A DNA stretch of 36,839 bases from Arthrobacter sp. Bi26 (lineage in GTDB: Bacteria > Actinomycetota > Actinomycetes > Actinomycetales > Micrococcaceae): assembly GCF_918697925.1 (NCBI RefSeq), contig NZ_CAKKMF010000051.1:1-36839 (forward strand). Reading direction: 5' to 3'. Shown one piece after another: positions 7,534 through 17,899 of this stretch; the first letter of the stretch is position 1, and the number at the start of each line of letters is the position of its first letter. A program made the translations under genes and the position numbers. The notes under the pieces were generated by a model, which worked only from the letters and a program-made list of their open reading frames with translations, searched no databases and was not told the DNA's origin.

Positions 7534-8400
7534 CTAGGCGGCGAGGAGTTCGTCGAGGGTGCGCCGTGCGGCATCGCGGAGGGACTGCAGCTGCGGTCCG
7601 GCGCCGAGGATGTCCCGGCTCGAGGTGCCCAGAACCTGGGGGTAGGCCGCACCGAAGGTACGGCGCAGGTCCGCGGCCGTGGCGCCCTGCGCACCCAGCC
7701 CCGGGGCAAGGATGGGCCCGCGGACCGCCGCCAGGTCGAGATCCAGTGTGGTGAGGGCGGAGCCCACCGTGGCGCCGACCACGAGGCCCACTGAACCGAG
7801 GGAACCGTCATAGCGGCGGTTCTCCGCCGCGGCCGCTTCCGTGATCCGCCGCGCGACGGAGTCCGCCCCGCCGACGTGCTGGACCGAGGCACCTTCCGGG
7901 TTCGAGGTCAGCGCGAGGACGAACACGCCGCGCCCGGTCTCGGCCGCCAGGTCCAGGGCGGGCCGCAGTGACTCAAAGCCCAGGTACGGGCTCAGCGTGA
8001 CCGAGTCCGCTGCCAGGGGTGAGCCGTCCCGCAGCCAGGCGTCGGCGTAGGCGGCCATGGTGGAGCCGATGTCGCCGCGTTTGGCGTCGGCAATGCTCAG
8101 CACGGACGCTTCCGCCGCCGCGGCAAGGGTGCGTTCGAGCACGGCGATTCCAGCCGAACCGTGCCGCTCGTACAGGGCCACCTGCGGCTTCACCGCGGCA
8201 GCGAGGGAGGCCACGGCCTCCAGGACGGTCAGCGAGAAGCGTTCCAGCCCGGCGGCGTCGTCAGTCAGGCCCCAGCGCTGCAGGAGTGCCGGGTGCGGGT
8301 CGATGCCGACGCACAGCGGGCCCCGGTCCGCCATGGCCCGCCCCAGCCGGGAGCCGAAGGACTCCCGGCTTGCCGTTTTGGCGGTGGGGGCCTCAGGCAT
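7534..8400 (-). CDS. pyrF: Orotidine 5'-phosphate decarboxylase
   Basis: PyrF converts OMP to UMP, the last step of de novo pyrimidine synthesis. The 288-residue protein is the longer actinobacterial type. It has VGIDPH (31-36), KPQVALYE (71-78) and the catalytic DAKRGDI motif (105-111; Asp105, Lys107, Asp110). Its ATG overlaps the carB stop by eight bases (ATGCCTGA), so translation is probably coupled to carB. It is the last gene of the pyr operon before a stem-loop. The pyrD and pyrE steps are not encoded in this window. Confidence 0.97.
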   Translation of the reverse strand: MPEAPTAKTASRESFGSRLGRAMADRGPLCVGIDPHPALLQRWGLTDDAAGLERFSLTVLEAVASLAAAVKPQVALYERHGSAGIAVLERTLAAAAEASVLSIADAKRGDIGSTMAAYADAWLRDGSPLAADSVTLSPYLGFESLRPALDLAAETGRGVFVLALTSNPEGASVQHVGGADSVARRITEAAAAENRRYDGSLGSVGLVVGATVGSALTTLDLDLAAVRGPILAPGLGAQGATAADLRRTFGAAYPQVLGTSSRDILGAGPQLQSLRDAARRTLDELLAA

Positions 8401-11400
8401 CCTGCAGGGCCTTCAGGTTCGCGGCGTGCTCCTGCAGGCTCGTGACGGACCATTCGTAGGTGCGCAGCGCCTCGATCGCCTGGACGGCGGCGTTGAACTC
8501 GGCCACGGTGGTGATGCACGGGATGCCGATCGACGTCGCGGCGGCACGCAGTTCGTAGCCGTCGCTGCGGGCCTCGCCGCCGGAGGGGGTGTTGAAGACC
8601 ATGTCGATCTCGCCGGCGATGATGAGGTCCGCGATGGTGCCTTCGCCCTCGGCGCTGGAGCCCTCGGCGACCTTCCGGACCGGGGTGGCCTGGATGCCGT
8701 TGCGGCGCAGCACGTCGGCCGTGCCGCCGGTGGAGACGATCTCGAAGCCGAGGTCCGAGAGCCGCTTGACGCCCATGATGACCGAGCGCTTGTCCCGGTT
8801 CGCCACCGACACGAAGATCTTGCCCTCGGTGGGCAGCGCGTTGTTGGCGGCCGCCTGGCTCTTGGCGAAGGCCGTGTCGAAGTGCTTGTCGATGCCCATG
8901 ACCTCGCCCGTGGAGCGCATTTCCGGGCCGAGCAGGGAGTCGACCACCTTGCCCTCGGGGGTGCGGAAGCGGCTGAACGGCAGGACGGCTTCCTTGACCG
9001 AGACCGGGGCGTCCAGCGGCAGGGAGGAGCCGTCGCCGCTCTCCGGCAGCATCTTGTAGGCGCTGCGGAGCTGGTTAATGGTGACGCCGGTGCCGATCAG
9101 GGCCGCGGCCTTCGCCATCTGGACACCGGTGGCCTTGGAGACGAACGGCACGGTGCGTGAGGCGCGGGGGTTGGCTTCGAGGACGTAGAGCACGTCGGAG
9201 GCCAGGGCGAACTGGATGTTGATCAGGCCGCGGACGCCCACGCCCTCGGCGATCGCCAGGGTGGCAGTCCGGACCCGTTCCAGCACGTTGCCGCCCAGGG
9301 TAATGGGCGGCAGCACGCAGGCCGAGTCGCCGGAGTGGATGCCGGCCTCCTCGATGTGTTCCATGATGCCGCCGAGGTACATCTCCGTGCCGTCGTAGAG
9401 GGCGTCGACGTCGATCTCGACGGCGTCCTCGAGGAAGCGGTCGATCAGCACCGGGTGGTCCGGGGTGATTTCGGTGGCGTTGGCGATGTAGCGGGAGAGG
9501 TTGGGCTCGTCGTAGACGATCTCCATGCCGCGTCCGCCGAGGACGTAGGACGGGCGGACCAGGACCGGGTAGCCGATCTCGTCGGCGATCTTCTTGGCGT
9601 CCTCGAAGGACACTGCGGTGCCGTTCTTCGGCGAGACGAGCCCGGCCTTGTCAAGTACGCGGGAGAAGGCGCCGCGGTGTTCGGCGAGGTCGATCGCCTC
9701 CGGCGAGGTGCCGAGGATCGGCACGCCGGCGTCGGCGAGCTGCTGGGCCAGTTTCAGCGGGGTCTGGCCGCCGAGCTGGACGAAGACGCCCATGACGCCG
9801 CCGGTGCGCTCCTCGGCCGCGATGACCTCGAGCACGTCCTCCAGGGTGAGCGGCTCGAAGTAGAGCCGGGTGGAGACGTCGTAGTCCGTGGAGACAGTTT
9901 CCGGGTTGCAGTTGACCATGACGGTCTCGTAGCCGGCCTTGCGCAGCGCCATCGAGGCGTGGACGCAGGAGTAGTCGAATTCGATGCCCTGGCCGATCCG
10001 GTTGGGGCCGGAACCGAGGATGATGATGGACGGCTTGGCGTGCAGCGCGACCTCGTCCTCCTCGTCATAGGAGGAGTAGTGGTACGGGGTGTAGGCGGCG
10101 AACTCGGCCGCGCAGGTGTCCACGGTCTTGTAGACGGGACGGATGCCGAGGGCCTGCCGGACGCCGCGGACGACGTCCTCGGAGTTGTGGGTCAGGGCAC
10201 CGATCTGCTCGTCGGAGAAGCCGTGGCGCTTGGCGCGTGTCAGCATCTCCGGAGTCAGTGCCGCGGCCTGCCGGATTTCGAGGGAGATCTCGTTCAGCAG
10301 CTGGAGCTGGTCCAGGTACCAGGGGTCGATCTTGGTGGCCTCGAAGAGCTGTTCCACGGTGGCGCCGCCGAGCAGGGCGCGCTGGACCTGGTGCAGGCGG
10401 TCGGTGGTGGGACGCTTGGCCTTCTCGATCAGCTCAGCAACTTCCCATTCCGGGACGTGGCTGAAGTCCAGCTGGGAGCCCTTCTGCTCCAGGGAGCGCA
10501 GGGCCTTCTGCAGCGCCTCGGTGAAGTTCCGGCCCATGGCCATGGCCTCGCCCACCGATTTCATGGTGGTGGTCAGGGTGGGGTCCGCCGCCGGGAACTT
10601 CTCGAAGGCGAAGCGCGGGACCTTCACCACCACGTAGTCCAGGGTCGGTTCGAAGGACGCCGGGGTCTTCTGGGTGATGTCGTTCGGGATCTCGTCCAGG
10701 GTGTAGCCGAGGGACAGCTTGGTGGCGATCTTGGCGATCGCGAAGCCGGTGGCCTTGGAGGCGAGGGCGGAGGAGCGGGAGACGCGCGGGTTCATTTCGA
10801 TCACGACGACGCGGCCGGTGTCCGGTTCGACGGCGAACTGGATGTTGCAGCCGCCGGTGTCGACGCCGACCTCGCGGATGACGGCGATCGAGATGTCGCG
10901 CAGCCGCTGGTATTCGCGGTCGGTCAGGGTCAGTGCGGGGGCGACGGTGATGGAGTCGCCGGTGTGCACGCCGACCGGGTCGAAGTTCTCAATGGAGCAG
11001 ACCACCACGACGTTGTCGTTCTTGTCCCGCATCATCTCGAGCTCGTATTCCTTCCACCCGAGGATGCTCTCCTCGAGCAGCACCTCGGACGTGGGGCTGT
11101 ACTGCAGGCCCTGGCCGACGATCCGGCGCAGGTCGCCCTCGTCGTAGGCCAGCCCGGAGCCGAGGCCGCCCATGGTGAAGGAGGGCCGGACGACCATCGG
11201 GTAGCCGAGGTCCCCGGCTGCGGCGAGTGCCTCGTCCATGGTGTGGATGATGTGGCTGCGGGCCGACTCGGCGCCGCAGCGCTCCACGACGCCCTTGAAC
11301 TTCTCGCGGTCCTCGCCGAGCTCGATCGCGGCAATGTTGGCGCCGATCAGCTCAACGTTGTACTTCTCCAGGACGCCGTTCTTGTCCAGGGCGATGGCCG

Positions 11401-11692
11401 TGTTGAGGGCCGTCTGGCCGCCAAGGGTCGGCAGTAGCGCGTCGGGGCGCTCCTTCGCGATGATCTTCTCCACCACTTCGGGGGTGATCGGCTCGATGTA
11501 AGTGGCGTCCGCGAACTCGGGGTCCGTCATGATCGTGGCCGGGTTGGAGTTGACGAGGATGACCCGCAGGCCTTCCTCCTTGAGGACGCGCAGTGCCTGG
11601 GTGCCGGAGTAATCGAATTCGGCCGCCTGGCCGATCACGATCGGGCCGGACCCGATGACCATGACGCTCTTGAGGTCAGTTCTCTTGGGCAT
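8393..11692 (-). CDS. carB: Carbamoyl phosphate synthase, large subunit
   Basis: CarB makes carbamoyl phosphate from bicarbonate, two ATP and the ammonia delivered by CarA, supplying both pyrimidine and arginine synthesis. At 1099 residues it is full length. Two homologous ATP-grasp halves are visible: the first opens with [21 protein letters not shown], the second (about residue 555) with [23 protein letters not shown]-binding elements [13 protein letters not shown] and [12 protein letters not shown] follow in each half. The C-terminal methylglyoxal-synthase-like domain (about 950-1099; [13 protein letters not shown]) is the usual allosteric site for UMP and other effectors. The ATG overlaps the carA stop (TAATG). 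Confidence 0.98.
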   Translation of the reverse strand: MPKRTDLKSVMVIGSGPIVIGQAAEFDYSGTQALRVLKEEGLRVILVNSNPATIMTDPEFADATYIEPITPEVVEKIIAKERPDALLPTLGGQTALNTAIALDKNGVLEKYNVELIGANIAAIELGEDREKFKGVVERCGAESARSHIIHTMDEALAAAGDLGYPMVVRPSFTMGGLGSGLAYDEGDLRRIVGQGLQYSPTSEVLLEESILGWKEYELEMMRDKNDNVVVVCSIENFDPVGVHTGDSITVAPALTLTDREYQRLRDISIAVIREVGVDTGGCNIQFAVEPDTGRVVVIEMNPRVSRSSALASKATGFAIAKIATKLSLGYTLDEIPNDITQKTPASFEPTLDYVVVKVPRFAFEKFPAADPTLTTTMKSVGEAMAMGRNFTEALQKALRSLEQKGSQLDFSHVPEWEVAELIEKAKRPTTDRLHQVQRALLGGATVEQLFEATKIDPWYLDQLQLLNEISLEIRQAAALTPEMLTRAKRHGFSDEQIGALTHNSEDVVRGVRQALGIRPVYKTVDTCAAEFAAYTPYHYSSYDEEDEVALHAKPSIIILGSGPNRIGQGIEFDYSCVHASMALRKAGYETVMVNCNPETVSTDYDVSTRLYFEPLTLEDVLEVIAAEERTGGVMGVFVQLGGQTPLKLAQQLADAGVPILGTSPEAIDLAEHRGAFSRVLDKAGLVSPKNGTAVSFEDAKKIADEIGYPVLVRPSYVLGGRGMEIVYDEPNLSRYIANATEITPDHPVLIDRFLEDAVEIDVDALYDGTEMYLGGIMEHIEEAGIHSGDSACVLPPITLGGNVLERVRTATLAIAEGVGVRGLINIQFALASDVLYVLEANPRASRTVPFVSKATGVQMAKAAALIGTGVTINQLRSAYKMLPESGDGSSLPLDAPVSVKEAVLPFSRFRTPEGKVVDSLLGPEMRSTGEVMGIDKHFDTAFAKSQAAANNALPTEGKIFVSVANRDKRSVIMGVKRLSDLGFEIVSTGGTADVLRRNGIQATPVRKVAEGSSAEGEGTIADLIIAGEIDMVFNTPSGGEARSDGYELRAAATSIGIPCITTVAEFNAAVQAIEALRTYEWSVTSLQEHAANLKALQDA

Positions 11693-12954
11693 TACTTCTT
11701 GTCCTCAGTCTTGGAATCGGTGGCAGTTTTTGTGCCTGTCTCTGTCTTTGAAGAAGCGTCCGCCATCAGCTCGATGAAGCGGTCGAAGAGGTAGGCGGCG
11801 TCGTGCGGGCCGGCGGCAGCTTCGGGGTGGTACTGCACGGAGAAGGCCGGGATGTCGAGGCAGGCGAGGCCTTCGACGACGTCGTCGTTGAGGCTCACGT
11901 GGCTGACCTCGACCCGGCCGAAGCGTTCCTCGGGGGCCTGGGTGGCGCCGTTGAGCGGGGCGTCGACGGCGAACCCGTGGTTCTGCGAGGTGATTTCGAC
12001 CTTGCCGGTGCGGCGGTCCATCACCGGCTGGTTGAGGCCGCGGTGGCCGTAGCGCAGCTTGTAGGTGCCGAATCCGAGGGCGCGGCCCAGGATCTGGTTG
12101 CCGAAGCAGATGCCGAAGTACGGGATCTTCTCATCGAGCACGGAGCGCAGCAGCGCCACCTGGTTGTCCGCGGTGGCCGGGTCGCCGGGGCCGTTGGACA
12201 TGAAGAAGCCGTCGGGGTTGACGGCCTGGACGTCGGCGAGGGTTGCCGTGGCGGGCAGCACGTGCACCCGGACACCGCGCTCGGCGAAGCGGACCGGGGT
12301 CATGCGCTTGATGCCCAAGTCGATGGCGGCAATGCTGAACCGCGGCTCGCCGTCCCAGCCGAAGTCCTTGGGCTCCACCGTGTACGCGGCGTCCACGCTG
12401 ACTTCCTCGGCGAGGCGTGAGCCTTCCATCGGCGCGCTGGCCAGGACGGCGTCGAGAAGTTCCTTGTCCGTGGCGCGGGCGGCGTCGCCGGAAAAGATGC
12501 CGGCGCGCATGGTCTTGTGTTCGCGCAGGTGGCGGGTGATGGCGCGGGTGTCGACGCCCTGGATGCCGACGATCCCCTGCTCGACGAGCTCGTCATCCAG
12601 GGAACGTTCGGAACGCCAGTTGGAGGGCCGGCGCGCGGCGTCGCGGACGATGTAGCCGGCCACCCAGATGCGGCGGGACTCGGCGTCGTCGGTGTTGACG
12701 CCCGTGTTTCCAATGTGCGGCGCGGTCTGGACCACGAGCTGGCGCGCGTAGGAGGGGTCGGTGATGGTCTCCTGGTAGCCGGTCATGCCGGTCGCGAAGA
12801 CCGCCTCGCCGAGCGCCGTTCCGGTGGCGCCGTAGCTGGTGCCGCGGAAAAACCGGCCGTCCTCGAGTACGAGGACTGCGGGGGTGGATGCTGCTGCAGC
12901 GGGTGCAGTGGGGTTTGCTGTCACTTTGGGGTCCGTCACGTTGTTACTTTCCAC
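11692..12954 (-). CDS. carA: Carbamoyl phosphate synthase, small (glutaminase) subunit
   Basis: CarA hydrolyses glutamine and channels ammonia to CarB. The 420-residue protein has the N-terminal CarA domain ([17 protein letters not shown]) and a class I glutamine amidotransferase domain with the nucleophile Cys283 in FGICFGNQ and the His376/Glu378 pair in VQYHPEA. The C-terminus adds a low-complexity Ser/Thr/Lys/Glu tail of about 20 residues that the catalytic core does not need. The GTG at 12954 overlaps the upstream gene by 11 bases. A second in-frame GTG at 12939, four bases after the upstream stop and preceded by GGAAAG, is an equally reasonable start that would remove five residues. Confidence 0.96.
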   Translation of the reverse strand: MESNNVTDPKVTANPTAPAAAASTPAVLVLEDGRFFRGTSYGATGTALGEAVFATGMTGYQETITDPSYARQLVVQTAPHIGNTGVNTDDAESRRIWVAGYIVRDAARRPSNWRSERSLDDELVEQGIVGIQGVDTRAITRHLREHKTMRAGIFSGDAARATDKELLDAVLASAPMEGSRLAEEVSVDAAYTVEPKDFGWDGEPRFSIAAIDLGIKRMTPVRFAERGVRVHVLPATATLADVQAVNPDGFFMSNGPGDPATADNQVALLRSVLDEKIPYFGICFGNQILGRALGFGTYKLRYGHRGLNQPVMDRRTGKVEITSQNHGFAVDAPLNGATQAPEERFGRVEVSHVSLNDDVVEGLACLDIPAFSVQYHPEAAAGPHDAAYLFDRFIELMADASSKTETGTKTATDSKTEDKK

Positions 12955-13465
12955 TATCGGCTTCTGCCTGAGGGGCTGCGGAGATCAAATCTTGGAGGGT
13001 GCTGAGGAGCACGGCCTTGTCCTCGGCACGGCGGGTCCGGTAGCCGGTGTCCAGCTCGTGGGAGCCGAGCATCCAGCTGAGCACCAGTAGGCCGTCTTTC
13101 TCGACGAACTTTCCGGCCATGCCGCTTTCCTGCCGCACACCGGTGAGGCGTCCGGCCGGGATGAACACCGGGCCGGCGCCTGAGCGCTCGAACAGGACGC
13201 CTTCGGGGTGCACGCTGAGCTTGGCGTTGGTGCGGACGCCCAGGTTGTGCACGGCGATCCGGTCCAGCCAGTCGCCGGCGGTGGTGGATGCGACGTACTG
13301 GCCGTCGGCGGCGGCCAGCGGGGCGCCAAGCCCGGCGGGAACCTCGGGGAGGGGCTCGACGTCGGACTGGCGGCGCAGGCGGTTGCGCCAGCCGACGGCG
13401 ATGAGGGTAAGCGCGACGCCGATCAGGACGAGGGTGAAGAGCAGGGAAAGGTCCTTGACCGTCAT
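12944..13465 (-). CDS. Single-span membrane protein of the pyr operon (Rv1382-like)
   Basis: The 173-residue protein has one N-terminal transmembrane helix (about residues 7-25; [19 protein letters not shown]) followed by arginines. A soluble domain rich in beta-strands comes next ([44 protein letters not shown]) and looks PH-like. Its function is not known. The same type of gene lies between pyrC and carA in Mycobacterium (Rv1382), so the position is conserved. Its ATG overlaps the pyrC stop (ATGA) and its end overlaps carA by 11 bases, which implies tight co-expression with pyrimidine synthesis. An ATG further upstream would lie inside pyrC and is not needed. Confidence 0.85.
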   Translation of the reverse strand: MTVKDLSLLFTLVLIGVALTLIAVGWRNRLRRQSDVEPLPEVPAGLGAPLAAADGQYVASTTAGDWLDRIAVHNLGVRTNAKLSVHPEGVLFERSGAGPVFIPAGRLTGVRQESGMAGKFVEKDGLLVLSWMLGSHELDTGYRTRRAEDKAVLLSTLQDLISAAPQAEADSGK

Positions 13466-14850
13466 GGGCGGAGGCCCGCCGGTCCGGCGTCGACGGCGTC
13501 GACCGGCCACCGGTACGGGGTGTTGAGTTTTCCGTCGAGAACGGTCGGGTGGCCCTTGAAGAACGTCGCCACTACCTTCCCTGGCAGTTCCCGGCCGGCA
13601 AACGGAGAGTTACGGCCCATGGTTGCCATCTTAGAAGGGTCCACGGTCCAGCGCGCAGCCGCGTCCACGAGTATGACGTTGGCGGGCTCACCGGCCTCGA
13701 GCGGGCGGCCCTGGTCCTGGACCCGGCCGATGGCGGCCGGCGCCGTGGAGGTCACGCGGGCAAAGTCTTCCCAGCCCATCAGGCCGGTTTCGATCATGGT
13801 GTGCTGCACCACGGACAGCGCGGTTTCCAGCCCGGTCATGCCCATGGCCGCCTGCGCCCACTCGCATTCCTTGTGTTCGCTCGGGTGCGGGGCGTGGTCG
13901 GTGCCGACGACGTCGATCGTGCCGTCGGCCAGGGCGGCGCGGAGGGCCTGGACATCGGCGTCGGTGCGCAGCGGCGGGTTGACCTTGTAGACCGGGTCGT
14001 AGCTGCGGGCGAGCTCATCGGTGAGCCAGAGGTGGTGCGGGGTGACCTCGGCCGTGACGTTGACGCCGCGGGACTTGGCCCAGCGGATGATCTCCACGGA
14101 CCCTGCCGTGGAGACGTGGCAAACGTGCAGGCGGGAGCCGACGTGCTGGGCCAGCAGCACGTCCCGGGCGATGATGCTCTCTTCGGCGACGGCCGGCCAG
14201 CCGGCCAGGCCCAGGACGGCGGAGACCTCGCCCTCGTTCATCTGGGCGCCGGCGGTGAGGCGGGGTTCCTGGGCGTGCTGGGCCACGACGCCGTCGAACG
14301 CCTTGACGTATTCGAGTGCGCGGCGCATCAGCACCGGATCGTGCACGCAGATGCCGTCGTCGGAGAACACCCGCACGTGCGCGCGGGAGTCGGCCATGGC
14401 GCCGAGTTCGGCGAGCTGCTCCCCCGCGAGTCCCACGGTCACGGCGCCCACCGGGCGGACGTCCACCCAGCCGGCGGTCCGGCCCAGGGTGAGGACTTGT
14501 TCGACGACGCCGGCGGTGTCCGCCACCGGGGTGCTGTTGGCCATCGCATGGACTGCCGTGTAGCCGCCCAGCGCGGCGGCGCGGGTGCCGGTTTCAACGG
14601 TTTCGGCGTCTTCGCGGCCGGGTTCGCGCAGATGGGTGTGGATGTCCACCATGCCCGGGAGCGCAATGAGGCCTGCGGCGTCAATTACCGTTGCGTCCCT
14701 CACCCCGGCGCTGTCGGCGTCCAACTGCCGGCCGCGGGCGGCGATCACGCCGTCCCGGATCAGCAGGTCCTCGGCTGCCCCGCCCAGGATCGCGGCGCCT
14801 CGGATGAGGTAGGCGCCGCTGTTGTCTGCGTGCTGTTGCTGTTCGGCCAT
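13462..14850 (-). CDS. pyrC: Dihydroorotase (type I)
   Basis: PyrC cyclises N-carbamoyl-aspartate to dihydroorotate. The 462-residue product is an amidohydrolase of the long type I class. It has the metal ligands of DIHTHLREPG (His71, His73), the FSDDG motif (163-167), His192, CHVST with His245, and GTDHAPH with Asp318. The reading frame is open for a further 140 codons upstream, but that stretch lies within pyrB in another frame. The ATG at 14850 forms TGATG with the pyrB stop and starts the conserved sequence, so it is taken as the start. Confidence 0.97.
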   Translation of the reverse strand: MAEQQQHADNSGAYLIRGAAILGGAAEDLLIRDGVIAARGRQLDADSAGVRDATVIDAAGLIALPGMVDIHTHLREPGREDAETVETGTRAAALGGYTAVHAMANSTPVADTAGVVEQVLTLGRTAGWVDVRPVGAVTVGLAGEQLAELGAMADSRAHVRVFSDDGICVHDPVLMRRALEYVKAFDGVVAQHAQEPRLTAGAQMNEGEVSAVLGLAGWPAVAEESIIARDVLLAQHVGSRLHVCHVSTAGSVEIIRWAKSRGVNVTAEVTPHHLWLTDELARSYDPVYKVNPPLRTDADVQALRAALADGTIDVVGTDHAPHPSEHKECEWAQAAMGMTGLETALSVVQHTMIETGLMGWEDFARVTSTAPAAIGRVQDQGRPLEAGEPANVILVDAAARWTVDPSKMATMGRNSPFAGRELPGKVVATFFKGHPTVLDGKLNTPYRWPVDAVDAGPAGLRP

Positions 14851-15902
14851 CAGTGGCTCTCCTGGTGGGAATAAGTGAGGTTCGGATTGGCGGCGGGGGA
14901 GGTTGCGGCAGATACAGATACAGGTGCGGCGGCCGGTTCGCGGTTCTCCCCGGAAAGCAGCAGGTACAGCGCCGCCATGCGGATCGAGACGCCGTTGCGG
15001 ACCTGCGCCAGCACGGTGGAGCGGGGCGAGTCGGCCGCGGCCGCGGAGATCTCCAGGCCGCGGTTCATCGGACCCGGGTGCATGATGATGGTGTCCTTGA
15101 GCCCGAGGCTGTCCAGGGCCCGGAGCCGGTTGTCGTCGAAGCCCCAGCGGCGCGAGTACTCGCGGGTGGTCGGGAAGAAGGACGCATTCATCCGTTCGCC
15201 CTGGACCCGGAGCATCATCATGGCGTCCACTCCCTGCGCGAGCGTCTCGTCGAGGTCGAAGCTGACGGCGCACGGCCATTTTTCGACGCCGATGGGCAGC
15301 AGCGTGGGCGGCGCGACGAGCGTGACCTCGGCGCCGAGGGTGCGCAGCAGCCAGACGTTGGAGCGGGCCACCCGGGAGTGCAGCACGTCGCCGGCGATGG
15401 CGACGCGCATGCCTGTGAGGTCCGCCCCGGCCGACGGCGTGCCGGCGAGCTTCGACCAGTGCCGGCGCATGGTGAACGCGTCCAGCAGCGCCTGGGTGGG
15501 GTGTTCGTGGGTGCCGTCGCCGGCGTTGATGACGGCGGCGTCGATCCAGTCGGTCGCAGCGAGCCGGTGCGGGGCGCCGGAGGCCCAGTGCCGGATAACC
15601 ACCGCGTCGGCGCCCATCGCGGCGAGGGTCTGGGCGGTGTCCTTGAGTGACTCGCCCTTTGAGACGGAGGAGCCCTTCGCGGCGAAGTTGATGACGTCGG
15701 CGGAGAGCCGCTTGGCGGCGGCTTCGAAGGAGATCCGGGTGCGGGTGGAGTCCTCGAAGAACAGGTTGACCACGGTGCGCCCGCGCAGGGCGGGGAGCTT
15801 TTTGACTTCGCGCTCCCCCACGGCCGACATTTCCTCGGCGGTGTCCAGGATGCGGATGGCGTCATGCAGGCTCAGGTCTTCGGTGGAGAGCAGGTGCCTC
15901 AT
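14850..15902 (-). CDS. pyrB: Aspartate carbamoyltransferase, catalytic subunit
   Basis: PyrB joins carbamoyl phosphate and aspartate, the committed step of pyrimidine synthesis. The 350-residue product shows the carbamoyl phosphate-binding [13 protein letters not shown] (48-60) and [12 protein letters not shown] (132-143). The C-terminus has an extra stretch of about 30 residues rich in Ala, Pro and Ser after the last core helix (YLLLSG). No pyrI regulatory gene is present, so control is expected at RNA level through PyrR. The ATG overlaps the pyrR stop (ATGA). Confidence 0.97.
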   Translation of the reverse strand: MRHLLSTEDLSLHDAIRILDTAEEMSAVGEREVKKLPALRGRTVVNLFFEDSTRTRISFEAAAKRLSADVINFAAKGSSVSKGESLKDTAQTLAAMGADAVVIRHWASGAPHRLAATDWIDAAVINAGDGTHEHPTQALLDAFTMRRHWSKLAGTPSAGADLTGMRVAIAGDVLHSRVARSNVWLLRTLGAEVTLVAPPTLLPIGVEKWPCAVSFDLDETLAQGVDAMMMLRVQGERMNASFFPTTREYSRRWGFDDNRLRALDSLGLKDTIIMHPGPMNRGLEISAAAADSPRSTVLAQVRNGVSIRMAALYLLLSGENREPAAAPVSVSAATSPAANPNLTYSHQESH

Positions 15903-16498
15903 GCGGTGGCCTCGATGACCACTTCATTGATGGGGGCGCCGTCCACAGAGTCGGTTTCCTCGAGGCGGACGCGGACCTTCTCGGACGAGGACGTGGGCAG
16001 GTTCTTGCCGACGTGGTCCGCGCGGATGGGCAGTTCCCGGTGGCCGCGGTCGATCAGCACGGCCAGGCGGACAATCCGCGGGCGGCCGAGGTCGATGATG
16101 GCATCGAGGGCTGCCCTGATGGTGCGTCCGGAGTAAAGGACGTCGTCGATCAGCACAACAACTTTGTTGTCGATCCCGGTCCGCGGGAGCTGGGTGGGGT
16201 ACGGCGGCCTGGTGGGCTGGTGCGAGAGGTCATCGCGGAACATGGTGACATCGAGCTGGCCGACTATCGCGGCGGCGTCCACGGTGGGGTCGGCGGCAGC
16301 GATCTTGGCGGCGAGGCGGACGGCCAGGGGATAGCCCCGGCGCGGGATGCCCAGCAGGACGAGGTCCTGGGAGCCCTTGTTGGCCTCGAGAATTTCATGG
16401 GCGATACGAGTGAGGGCGCGGTCGATGTCAGCCTGGTTGAGGACAACCCGGGTGAGCATCACCTTCGCCGGACCCGGTGCTGAGGGCACAGAAGTCAA
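15899..16498 (-). CDS. pyrR: Bifunctional pyr operon regulator / uracil phosphoribosyltransferase
   Basis: PyrR binds a stem-loop in pyr mRNA when UMP is high and lowers expression of the operon; it also has weak uracil phosphoribosyltransferase activity. The core starts [19 protein letters not shown] and carries the PRPP-binding motif [22 protein letters not shown] start at 16498 (199 residues) is chosen: AGGGGAG lies seven bases upstream of it. A GTG at 16525 is open in frame but sits inside the PyrR-binding loop, upstream of the ribosome site. It is the first gene of the pyr operon, 4-bp overlapped with pyrB, so PyrR probably controls its own translation and that of the coupled genes. Confidence 0.93.
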   Translation of the reverse strand: MTSVPSAPGPAKVMLTRVVLNQADIDRALTRIAHEILEANKGSQDLVLLGIPRRGYPLAVRLAAKIAAADPTVDAAAIVGQLDVTMFRDDLSHQPTRPPYPTQLPRTGIDNKVVVLIDDVLYSGRTIRAALDAIIDLGRPRIVRLAVLIDRGHRELPIRADHVGKNLPTSSSEKVRVRLEETDSVDGAPINEVVIEATA

Positions 16499-16514
16499 AG
16501 CTCGTCTCCCCTTT

Positions 16515-16530
16515 CCCCGCCTCACGGGAC
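16515..16530 (-). promoter_or_regulatory. PyrR-binding RNA loop in the pyrR leader
   Basis: The minus-strand RNA contains CCGTGAGG (16520-16527), an exact match to the CNGNGAGG loop consensus of PyrR-binding sites. It is flanked by a short stem, CCCG (16525-16528) with CGGG (16516-16519). The ribosome binding site AGGGGAG follows directly, before the TTG start of pyrR. No terminator/antiterminator pair is present, so the layout fits translational repression as described for mycobacterial PyrR rather than transcription attenuation as in Bacillus. Confidence 0.8.
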
Positions 16531-16533
16531 GGA

Positions 16534-16561
16534 ATTAAAAAAGGATTATTTGCTCTTTCAA
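16534..16561 (-). promoter_or_regulatory. Sigma-70-type promoter of the pyr operon
   Basis: On the minus strand, TTGAAA (16556-16561) and TTTAAT (16534-16539) are 16 bases apart, each one mismatch from the consensus. Transcription would start near 16527-16529, so the PyrR loop would stand at the very 5' end of a leader of about 30 bases. Confidence 0.7.
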
Positions 16562-16634
16562 ATTACCACAGCGGGGCTGACGCCCCGTCGCCGCCGGAAT
16601 GCGTTTAACCTCACACGGACATAGGCTCGGTTCC

Positions 16635-17897
16635 ATGACGACGAACGAGCCGCGCCACGGGCATGACCACCCCGGCGCCTCCGGTGAGCGGCCGCTGCCC
16701 CAGCAGGCCAACCCGACGTGGCTGGGGCACGTCCAGCCGGCGGATTACCAGAGGGCCCCTGCCAACAGCCGCGGCCAGTTCGAGCCGGCATTCCCTCCCG
16801 CCCTTCCGGCGGTCGCGGGCGGCCGCCGTTCCGCCGGCGTTCTTGGCCTCGTGCTGGCCGGCGGATTCCTCGCGTTCATCAGCCTCTTCCTGGTCCTGCC
16901 CTTCCTCCTGGAAAGGACCGGAATCTCGGGCTTTGTCATTGGCTTCATCGCCTCCCTGATTCCGCTGGGCACCGTGTTGCTGACGGTGCGCTTCATCGAC
17001 CGCTGGGAGCCTGAGCCCAAGCCGCTGCTGCTTTTCGCCTTTGCCTGGGGAGCTGTCGTCTCGATAGCGGTGACGATGCTGATTCAGCCCTATTTTTCAT
17101 TGGTGGCGGGACCTGCCTCGGGACTGGACTATACGACGTTCGCGGTGACGGTCCAGGCACCGGTGGTCGAGGAATTCGCCAAGTCCCTGGGGCTGCTGGT
17201 GCTCCTGCTCTTCGCCCCGAGGCACTTCAACGGACCGGTGGACGGCGTGGTGTTCGCCTTCACCATCGCGGCAGGCTTCGCGTTCACCGAGAACATCCTT
17301 TACTTCGGCCGCGCCATCGCCGAATCGTCCGACCCCGGCACGGACCTCGCGGTGGTGTTCTTCCTCCGCGGGGTCATGTCCCCCTTCGCCCACGCAATCT
17401 TCACGGGAACCACCGGCCTGATCATGGGCCTCGCCGCGACCCGCGGGCGGACCGGCCTGTCCGTGCTGGCGTTCGTCGTCGGCCTCGTCCCCGCGATGCT
17501 GCTGCACAGCGGCTGGAACAGCATGGGCCAGGACTTCCTGGCCCAGTATCTGCTGGTGCAGGTGCCGATCTTCGTGCTGGCGGTCCTGGTCATCGTGCTG
17601 CTGCGGGTGGCGGAGCGCAGGCTCACCCGCCAGCGGCTTATGGAATACGCGGCCGCGGGCTGGTTCACCACGGCCGAGGTGGAAATGCTGGCCACCGCCG
17701 CGGGCCGCCGTTCTGCGCTGCGCTGGGCAAAGTCCGTCGGGCGGGGCGCACAGATGAGGTCTTTGCTCGATGCAGCCACCCAGCTTGCCTTCACCCGGCA
17801 ACGGATTCTCAGCGGCCGGGACGTGCCGGCGCACCAACGCGATGAGCAGCACCAGCTCGCCGAGATCGCCGCGCTCCGGGCCGCCGCCGTCGGCTAA
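16635..17897 (+). CDS. PrsW-family intramembrane metalloprotease
   Basis: A 420-residue membrane protein of the PrsW/CPBP (Abi) superfamily, whose Bacillus member starts degradation of an anti-sigma factor; the substrate here is unknown. The first 65 residues are polar and proline-rich, probably cytoplasmic and disordered. About eight hydrophobic segments follow between 66 and 325. Family motifs are VVEEFAKS (Glu179-Glu180), FAFTEN (Glu219-Asn220), FAHAIFTG (His253) and LLHSGWN (His291), which would form the metal site. A soluble C-terminal tail of about 95 residues is basic and helical. It is the only plus-strand gene between the pyr and aro blocks, diverging from pyrR across 136 bases and converging on nusB. 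The ATG at 16635 has only a weak ribosome site. Confidence 0.93.
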   Translation: MTTNEPRHGHDHPGASGERPLPQQANPTWLGHVQPADYQRAPANSRGQFEPAFPPALPAVAGGRRSAGVLGLVLAGGFLAFISLFLVLPFLLERTGISGFVIGFIASLIPLGTVLLTVRFIDRWEPEPKPLLLFAFAWGAVVSIAVTMLIQPYFSLVAGPASGLDYTTFAVTVQAPVVEEFAKSLGLLVLLLFAPRHFNGPVDGVVFAFTIAAGFAFTENILYFGRAIAESSDPGTDLAVVFFLRGVMSPFAHAIFTGTTGLIMGLAATRGRTGLSVLAFVVGLVPAMLLHSGWNSMGQDFLAQYLLVQVPIFVLAVLVIVLLRVAERRLTRQRLMEYAAAGWFTTAEVEMLATAAGRRSALRWAKSVGRGAQMRSLLDAATQLAFTRQRILSGRDVPAHQRDEQHQLAEIAALRAAAVG

Positions 17898-17899
17898 CG

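Noticed and set aside
9335..11437. Long plus-strand open frame of 700 codons opposite carB
   Set aside because: It mirrors the codon structure of carB in a high-GC genome, has the Val/Asp/Gly-rich composition of an antisense shadow, and shows no family motif.
14851..15279. N-terminal extension of pyrC by about 140 codons
   Set aside because: The extra part lies inside pyrB in another frame and is Arg/Pro-rich; the TGATG junction at 14850 gives the natural start.
16499..16525. GTG start of pyrR at 16525
   Set aside because: The codon is inside the PyrR-binding loop and lies upstream of the ribosome binding site, which points to TTG at 16498.
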